A stretch of DNA of 64,000 nucleotides from Buttiauxella gaviniae ATCC 51604. GTDB taxonomy: Bacteria > Pseudomonadota > Gammaproteobacteria > Enterobacterales > Enterobacteriaceae. Within the stretch, counting starts at the first letter, position 1. The number at the start of each line of letters is the position of its first letter. A program made the position numbers and the translations under genes. Under the pieces are notes generated by a model. It worked only from the letters and a program-made list of their open reading frames with translations, did not search any database and was not told the DNA's origin. The stretch is from contig NZ_LXEP01000007.1 in NCBI RefSeq assembly GCF_001654835.1, positions 124,001 through 188,000 of the forward strand, in the 5' to 3' direction. Below, piece by piece: positions 58,847 to 64,000 of the stretch.

Positions 58847-60313
58847 TTATAGTTGATGCTCAACGATATTCTCAGTGGCGTCACTCGGTTCACATTTAGC
58901 GATACCGATACCCGTTGCAGCCCAAAGTAATGCAAACATAACTCCGCTGTAGCACAAAATTGCCCACGGTAAATAGTCTAGTGTTGATACGCCCAGCATA
59001 GTGGCGCAATAAACACCTGACGCAGACCAGGGAATAATAGGTTCGACTACCGTCCCTGCGTCCTCAGTTGTCCTGGAGAGATTTTTTGCCGCAAGACCTC
59101 TTCTTTTGTATTCATCTTTAAAAGCATCACCGCATAGCAATAATGGCAAAGTACCGTTTGCTGTACATGCACAGATGGTAAAAGTTGTAATAATCGTTGT
59201 GAGGACCAAACGAAATGTTGATTTGACACCTTTCGTGAGAGCATGAATAACCGTATGCAGCGAGCCCGTTGCGCTCATCGCGCCAGCAAAGCTGAATGCA
59301 CTGAAAACAGTAACAAAGCTACTAAACATAGATATTGCACCACCCCGCTCCAGCAAGCGAGATACATCAGAAGAAAGCGCAGATACATTACTACCCTCGA
59401 TCATAGAGAGCTTAAAGCCACTCACAACCGATTCTCCTACCGATGACGCAGAGAAACCCTGAAAAACTAATGCGAGAATCATGGATATTAATGTAGACAG
59501 GAATAACATAGGAATTGGCGGTTTCTTTGAAAGAGAACCATACAATACAATAATCGGTGGTAATAATAGGAAAATATTAAAATGATAAACACTACCAATT
59601 GACGCCATCAATTTTATAATATTCTCTGGTGTACTAATAGAGGCCTCAATACCCATACCCATACCCATATAACTATATACAATGCTACATAAAATAAACC
59701 CGGGGCCAGTTGTCCACAAAAGATGGCCTATATGCGAGTATAGATTTACACCAGCAGCCAGCGCGGCCATGTTTGTTGAATCAGAGACTGGAGAAAGTTT
59801 ATCACCGAACCAACAACCTGAAACAATAGCCCCGGCAGCAATTGGAAGTGATACATTCAATCCAATGGCAACACCAATCATCGCAATACCAACTGTACCG
59901 ATAGAGCCCCAAGAGGTACCGGTACAAACAGAAATTAATGCTCCAAGAAGAAATGCGGAAATATAGAAATACTGAGGATTAATTAACTTTAAACCATAGT
60001 AAATCATCATCGGTATTGTACCTGAGACCATCCATGCTCCAATTAAGAAACCAATACTCGCTACAATCAGTATTACGGGTAAAGCCTCAGATATTTTTTC
60101 GCAAATGGATTTTAGAATGTCATCCCACGTAAAACCATGAGCTATAGCTATAAATGAAGCAGTAGCTGTCCCCATCAAAATCATGGGCTCCGCACGGATG
60201 TTAAAAACAAAATACCCAATACTAATTCCGCCTAGCATTACGACCATAGGCAAAACAGACCAAAAAAAAGATAATTCCCTTCTACTTTTTGAAGTATAGC
60301 TATTCAATTGCAT
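58847..60313 (-). CDS. NhaC-family Na+/H+ antiporter-type transporter, copy 1
   Basis: This 488-residue inner-membrane protein has about 12 membrane segments. GTSWGSIGTVGIAMIGVAIG, GCWFGDKLSPVSDSTNMAAL and NLSRTTEDAGTVVEPIIPWS are NhaC/ArsB-like signatures. Members exchange Na+ for H+ or for organic anions such as malate/lactate. The gene precedes malY copy 1 by 165 bases in the same direction, suggesting uptake of the MalY substrate. An in-frame TTG at 60325 is the alternative start; the ATG at 60313 has a GGATGGG upstream. It is AT-rich. Confidence 0.88.
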   Translation of the reverse strand: MQLNSYTSKSRRELSFFWSVLPMVVMLGGISIGYFVFNIRAEPMILMGTATASFIAIAHGFTWDDILKSICEKISEALPVILIVASIGFLIGAWMVSGTIPMMIYYGLKLINPQYFYISAFLLGALISVCTGTSWGSIGTVGIAMIGVAIGLNVSLPIAAGAIVSGCWFGDKLSPVSDSTNMAALAAGVNLYSHIGHLLWTTGPGFILCSIVYSYMGMGMGIEASISTPENIIKLMASIGSVYHFNIFLLLPPIIVLYGSLSKKPPIPMLFLSTLISMILALVFQGFSASSVGESVVSGFKLSMIEGSNVSALSSDVSRLLERGGAISMFSSFVTVFSAFSFAGAMSATGSLHTVIHALTKGVKSTFRLVLTTIITTFTICACTANGTLPLLLCGDAFKDEYKRRGLAAKNLSRTTEDAGTVVEPIIPWSASGVYCATMLGVSTLDYLPWAILCYSGVMFALLWAATGIGIAKCEPSDATENIVEHQL

Positions 60314-60485
60314 AATCCCATCCAATAGTTAGTGGTTTGTATTTGAACAGATAAGAAAAACGCCTATGATATTTAACCTTACATTAAAATGGCCAACCCA
60401 ATTATTTTCATGGAAATCACATACTTTCAATACCAATATAATGGAATTTATTTCAACACAATACTACTACGGGCTTTCTTAATAA

Positions 60486-61424
60486 TTATCCCTCCACGTA
60501 GAGTTGGTGATTTATTCGTTGTTGACTCAATTTACGATACTGCTGCGGTGGCATACCGACGTATTTATTAAATGTACTATAAAAACGGCTACTAGAACGA
60601 AACCCTGCAATAATAGCTATATCTAGAATAGTCTTATCGGTGTCGCTTAGTAGTGCTCTCACATGGTTAATACGCATTGCAGTAATATATTGCTTCATAG
60701 TCAGTTGCATAACTCTCTGGAAAATACCCATGGCATAGTTTGGGTTCAGTTTCACATATTCCGCGATAGCGTTAACTGTCAAAATTTTGTCACAGTGTGT
60801 GGCAATAAACTCAAGCATTTGGCTAACATAAAACTGTGAGTGCCGCGAAAGACTATTTTTCTGAGTGCGTGACGTTTTATTAACCAGCACAGGCTGCCAG
60901 CCAGATAGACTAAAGCGCTTTAGCATTAAGGCAATTTCATCGATTGCTAACTGGCGAACCTGCTCATTAGTACTATTCAGTTCATGTTGCCAACGCTGAA
61001 CTTCAAAAATGCTGAGTTGCTGTGCTGATAAGGATTTAATCACCATTCCATGAGTCACGTGATTAATCAATTCGCGATCCAGCGGCCAGGATAAAAATAA
61101 ATGCATTGGTAAGTTGAATATTGCCATTTGTTTGCAATGGCCTGGATTTGTAAGCTGATGTGGGGTACAAGCCCAAAACAGGGTGATATAACCTTGCTTG
61201 ACTCGCACCAATTCATCATTAATCAGATATTCCACATCCCCGTCAAATGGCACATTAACTTCAACCTGACCATGCCAGTGGCTGTAGCTCATTGCCAATG
61301 GCGCCCGCAGCTCGACATCCATACGCTGATACTCTGAATAGAGTGCAAGTGGGCTACGAGTCTTTTTTTCATAACTGCGGCACATATGGGGATCATGCGG
61401 CAGTCGCGGAGTACTGTTTTCCAT
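60486..61424 (-). CDS. melR: AraC-family regulator MelR, without melAB beside it
   Basis: This 312-residue regulator is close to E. coli MelR over nearly its whole length, with an N-terminal cupin (VEVNVPFDGDVEYLINDE, ITLFWACTPHQLT) and two C-terminal helix-turn-helices (IFQRVMQLTMKQYITAMRIN; DIAIIAGFRSSSRFYSTF). In E. coli MelR with melibiose activates melAB and is divergent from it. Here no melA or melB lies beside it: an apparently non-coding 414-base stretch and then yaiL are upstream, and the NhaC gene is downstream. It may now serve other targets. Confidence 0.92.
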   Translation of the reverse strand: MENSTPRLPHDPHMCRSYEKKTRSPLALYSEYQRMDVELRAPLAMSYSHWHGQVEVNVPFDGDVEYLINDELVRVKQGYITLFWACTPHQLTNPGHCKQMAIFNLPMHLFLSWPLDRELINHVTHGMVIKSLSAQQLSIFEVQRWQHELNSTNEQVRQLAIDEIALMLKRFSLSGWQPVLVNKTSRTQKNSLSRHSQFYVSQMLEFIATHCDKILTVNAIAEYVKLNPNYAMGIFQRVMQLTMKQYITAMRINHVRALLSDTDKTILDIAIIAGFRSSSRFYSTFNKYVGMPPQQYRKLSQQRINHQLYVEG

Positions 61425-61838
61425 TATAGGTTGAGTTCCTGGACCATGAATCTGACCGAGATGTCATATCAAAACATGGTTACAGCTTAACCGAAAAAAA
61501 CCTCCGTTTTATCTCCATTTTCGCGAAATCATTCCCAGAAACTCAGATTTTATGTTTATCAATTGCAGATCTGAGTTATCGGGAATATGGAATCTTATGC
61601 AGTAAGTGATGTCACTCGATCATTTTTTATCGCTAAGAACAAACGTCATTCCAAGTTCGCTGAGGTGGACGCCATAGTCCATTGAGATAATTCCAGTTCT
61701 TGTCTCCCCTATAACCCATCCCGGTTTTGTACTTATCTTTGAATCTGCTAAGCCATAGAGCGTTGCCTGCAAAAAAACAACAACACTACCTCTGGTATGA
61801 AAGGTATAATCTTGCCCACGATTTGATTTTTTTAGACC
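61425..61838. other. Upstream stretch between melR and yaiL
   Basis: This is 414 bases without an annotated gene. CTCAGAT (around 61550) and ATCTGAG (around 61575) give an inverted repeat near the melR promoter side. The part from 61620 to 61859 carries a minus-strand open frame without a start codon, listed separately. I found no convincing CRP or MelR binding site and no remains of melA. Confidence 0.4.
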
Positions 61839-61859
61839 ATGAACATGACAAAACTCACA
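61620..61859 (-). pseudogene. Start-less open frame, possible gene remnant
   Basis: From 61859 to the stop at 61620-61622 the minus strand is open for 79 codons but has no ATG in a plausible place. The translated end runs LYGLADSKISTKPGWVIGET, then ISMDYGVHLSELGMTFVLS, which reads like real protein. It overlaps the start of yaiL by about 20 bases. It could be the 3' end of a lost gene, or a gene with a rare start. I do not recognise the family. Confidence 0.35.
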
Positions 61860-62384
61860 TTACAAGAGCAGATGCTTAAAGCTGGCTTAGTTAGCAGCAA
61901 AAAAATGGCCAAAGTTCAGAGAACGGCCAAAAAATCACGAGTTCAGGCTCGTGAGGCGCGCGAGGCAGTGGAAGAGAATAAAAAGGCGCAAATTGAGCGT
62001 GATAAAGAGCTGGTTGAACAACAAAAGCAGGCTGCTTTATCAAAAGAATATAAGGCTCAAATTAAACAGCTTATTGAAATGAATAGAATTGTTATTTCAA
62101 AAGGCGATATTGGCTATAACTTCACAGATAACAATTTAATTAAAAAAATCTATGTTGATAAGGTTACTCAGACTCAATTAACCAATGGCCGTCTCGCTAT
62201 TGCTCGTTTGATGACAGATAAAAATCCTGAAGGTGAATACGCGATTATCCCAGCAAGTGTTGCCGATAAAATTGCGCAGCGTGATGCGAGCTATATCGTA
62301 TTAAACAGTACGCTGAGCCAGGAAGCTCAAGACGAAGAAGACCCGTATGCTGACTTTGTCGTGCCTGATGATTTGATGTGGTAG
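61839..62384 (+). CDS. yaiL: YaiL nucleoprotein/polynucleotide-associated protein, DUF2058
   Basis: This 181-residue protein matches E. coli YaiL closely (LTLQEQMLKAGLVSSKKMAK, then a coiled-coil rich in Lys/Arg/Glu, and a C-terminal globular DUF2058 domain with PDDLMW at the end). Its function is uncertain; it has been linked to RNA or nucleoid association. The first ATG at 61839 or the next at 61845 may start it. In E. coli yaiL is elsewhere, so its place beside melR and malY here is a rearrangement or insertion. Confidence 0.9.
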   Translation: MNMTKLTLQEQMLKAGLVSSKKMAKVQRTAKKSRVQAREAREAVEENKKAQIERDKELVEQQKQAALSKEYKAQIKQLIEMNRIVISKGDIGYNFTDNNLIKKIYVDKVTQTQLTNGRLAIARLMTDKNPEGEYAIIPASVADKIAQRDASYIVLNSTLSQEAQDEEDPYADFVVPDDLMW

Positions 62385-62408
62385 GGAAAGTTTCCAGAGC
62401 CCCTTTGA

Positions 62409-62446
62409 AATACGCCCCTCAGCCAAGGCTGGCTGAGGGGCGTATT
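62409..62446. terminator. Bidirectional terminator between yaiL and malY copy 2
   Basis: AATACGCCCCTCAGCCA (62409-62425) and TGGCTGAGGGGCGTATT (62430-62446) form a perfect 17-bp stem with a 4-base loop. It lies between convergent stops. A/T-rich flanks support termination both ways. Confidence 0.85.
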
Positions 62447-62459
62447 ATTGTGTTTGAAG

Positions 62460-63641
62460 TTACTGCGCGCCAATACGCTGTAGCCCTTTGATGGCTTGCT
62501 CAAGATAACTGCGCGGGCAACCGAGGTTCAGTCGTATAAAGCCAGAGCCTGCTGGGCCAAAACCACTTCCCATAGAAGGAGCAATACCGGCTATCTCAGT
62601 CATCACGCTCTTTAACTCATTATCGTTCAAGCCCAATGCTCGGCAATCTATCCATATCAAATAGGTACCTTGTGCCGGAACAACACGTAACCACGGCAAA
62701 TAGTTCTCTATCTGCGACACAAACCAATCACGATTTGCCGCGAGATAATCAAGCAATTCGTCCAGCCACTTTTCGGAACCATTATATGCCGCAGTAGCAG
62801 CTTCCATCGAAAGCGCATTGAATACGTCCAGACCGTGCGCATTTAAACGCTCGATAAATCGCGCCTTTAACCCAGCATCAGGAATAAGGAAGTTAGAGAT
62901 CCGCAGGGATGAAAGTCCAAAGGTTTTACTTGCTGATGTGGCAGCAATTACCCTTGAATGCCAGCGAGACTCAAGATGCAAAACAGAGGTAAACGTTGAT
63001 CCTGGCAGCAGTAGATCAGCCCAGATTTCGTCTGAAAGCACCGTCACATCGTATTTTTCACATAGCGTCAAAAGTTTGGTTAACTCATCTTTGCTCCAGC
63101 AACGCCCGGTAGGGTTATGCGGGTTACACAGAATGAACAGTGGCGGGCGATATTTGCTAAACAATTCCTCTAGCTGCTCAAGATCCATCACATATCCCAC
63201 ATCGGGATCTTCTTGCAGCGGATTCTCAACAAGGTTGCGCTGGTTAAGCGTAATAATCTTGGCAAATGATCCGTAGTACGGCCCCTGAACCACAACGCTA
63301 TCACCCACCTGGCTTAGCATTTGTACCAGCAGTGAAAGACCCGGCACTACCCCTTCAATACTGCAAACCCATTCAGGGTGAATCAGGAGTTGATGACGAC
63401 GCTCAAACCAGTTAGTCAGCGCCGTGTAGTAATTTTCATCACGCTCGCTATAGCCAAATACACCATGTTCAACACGCCGATGAAGCGCCTCCAACACATT
63501 TGGCGGGCAGGCAAAATCATAATCAGAAACCCACATTGGGAGTAAATTGTCGGTTTGCATATTCTGATAACGATCGATGAAATCCCATTTCACTGAACCC
63601 GTAGCATGGCGATTAATCACCTGCTCAAAATTGTTTTTCAT
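62460..63641 (-). CDS. MalY/PatB-type PLP enzyme, copy 2
   Basis: This 393-residue PLP enzyme has LPMWVSDYDFACPPNVLEAL near residue 35, CNPHNPTGRCWSKDELTKL near 172, VLSDEIWADLLLPG near 202 and the PLP lysine in ATSASKTFGLSSLRIS near 237. RLNLGCPRSYLEQAI is at the C-terminus. It is clearly homologous to the copy at 57509 but only moderately similar, and has backbone-like base composition. Its start overlaps the upstream antiporter stop by 4 bases (ATGA), giving tight coupling. Confidence 0.88.
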   Translation of the reverse strand: MKNNFEQVINRHATGSVKWDFIDRYQNMQTDNLLPMWVSDYDFACPPNVLEALHRRVEHGVFGYSERDENYYTALTNWFERRHQLLIHPEWVCSIEGVVPGLSLLVQMLSQVGDSVVVQGPYYGSFAKIITLNQRNLVENPLQEDPDVGYVMDLEQLEELFSKYRPPLFILCNPHNPTGRCWSKDELTKLLTLCEKYDVTVLSDEIWADLLLPGSTFTSVLHLESRWHSRVIAATSASKTFGLSSLRISNFLIPDAGLKARFIERLNAHGLDVFNALSMEAATAAYNGSEKWLDELLDYLAANRDWFVSQIENYLPWLRVVPAQGTYLIWIDCRALGLNDNELKSVMTEIAGIAPSMGSGFGPAGSGFIRLNLGCPRSYLEQAIKGLQRIGAQ

Positions 63642-64000
63642 GATGTAGCCTCCTGCTTTGAATTCTCCATTGGAGTAGTGACCTTAATCGGTGCTTTAGC
63701 GATACCAAACCCGGTAAAACCATAAATCAAAGCAAAGAAAATAGCGGAGTAACACTGTACGGCCCAGGGTAAGAAATCCAGAGTGCTTACGCCCAGTGTT
63801 GTCGCCATATAGACGCCCGCTGCGGTCCATGGAATAAGAGGCTCAATCACAGTTCCCGCATCTTCAATGGTGCGGGAAAGATTTTTAGTATCTAAACCCA
63901 TGCGGCGATACGCATCCTGATAAAGCTCGGCCGGAACCAGCAGCGCCAGTTTGCCGTCGCTGGTAGCAGCCGTAACCAGAATAGTCGTGCCGATAGTGGC
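63638..64000 (-). CDS. NhaC-family antiporter-type transporter, copy 2, C-terminal part
   Basis: The open frame continues to the window edge, so only the last 120 residues are seen. They include LLVPAELYQDAYRRMGLDTK, NLSRTIEDAGTVIEPLIPWT and GVYMATTLGVSTLDFLPWA, matching the corresponding C-terminus of copy 1 almost position by position. It is translationally coupled to malY copy 2. The N-terminus and upstream regulators lie outside. Confidence 0.88.
   Translation of the reverse strand, partial: ATIGTTILVTAATSDGKLALLVPAELYQDAYRRMGLDTKNLSRTIEDAGTVIEPLIPWTAAGVYMATTLGVSTLDFLPWAVQCYSAIFFALIYGFTGFGIAKAPIKVTTPMENSKQEATS

Noticed and set aside
57236-64000. Direct repeat of the tRNA-Arg 3' end (attR) in the accessory segment
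   Set aside because: I read the segment for the T-arm and acceptor sequence and found no second copy. If an att site exists it lies beyond the window.

Overview
The window is a chromosomal segment of a gamma-proteobacterium of the family Enterobacteriaceae. From 12.6 kb to 57.2 kb the gene order follows the Escherichia coli backbone almost gene for gene (yfcD-yfcE-yfcF-yfcG-folX-yfcH-hisPMQJ-argT-ubiX-purF-cvpA-dedD-folC-accD-dedA-truA-usg-pdxB-flk-yfcJ-fabB-mnmC-yfcL-epmC-yfcA-mepA-aroC-prmB-smrB-sixA-fadJI-yfcZ-fadL-mlaA-[ccm]-yfdC-tRNA-Arg). Protein divergence, the ribitol/arabinitol genes and the ccm position show that it is not E. coli K-12. It is closer in content to the Klebsiella/Kluyvera/Buttiauxella type of enterobacteria, but the sequence alone does not let me fix the genus.

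Region 1 (1-12.6 kb) is a pentitol catabolism island placed before yfcD. It holds the end of a sugar ABC importer (binding protein, a single-domain ATPase, permease). Facing it is a D-arabinitol operon dalD-dalK-dalT followed by a HAD phosphatase, with a divergent regulator dalR. A ribitol operon rbtD-rbtK with its LacI-type repressor follows. D-arabinitol goes to D-xylulose (DalD) and D-xylulose-5-P (DalK); ribitol goes to D-ribulose (RbtD) and D-ribulose-5-P (RbtK), so both feed the pentose phosphate pathway. The phosphatase is a candidate for clearing misphosphorylated pentitols.

Region 2 (12.6-49.4 kb) is ordinary backbone: glutathione transferases, histidine/lysine-arginine-ornithine uptake, purine, folate, pyridoxine, chorismate and fatty acid synthesis, fatty acid uptake and anaerobic-type beta-oxidation, tRNA and ribosome maintenance. 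Several regulatory sites can be read directly: sigma-54 promoters plus NtrC-like sites for hisJ and argT, a PurR box before cvpA-purF, FabR/FadR sites at fabB, and FadR sites at fadI and fadL.

Region 3 (49.4-57.2 kb) is a complete cytochrome c maturation operon ccmABCDEFGH between mlaA and yfdC, with no nap genes beside it, followed by yfdC and tRNA-Arg(CCT). A roughly 126-bp palindromic miniature repeat lies between the apparent tRNA promoter and the tRNA.

Region 4 (57.2-64 kb) is an accessory segment downstream of the tRNA. It holds two diverged copies of an NhaC-type antiporter plus MalY/PatB-type PLP enzyme pair (the second antiporter runs off the right edge), a melR gene with no melAB next to it, a yaiL gene, and two short coding-looking remnants. 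I found no rRNA, CRISPR array, complete insertion sequence or prophage.
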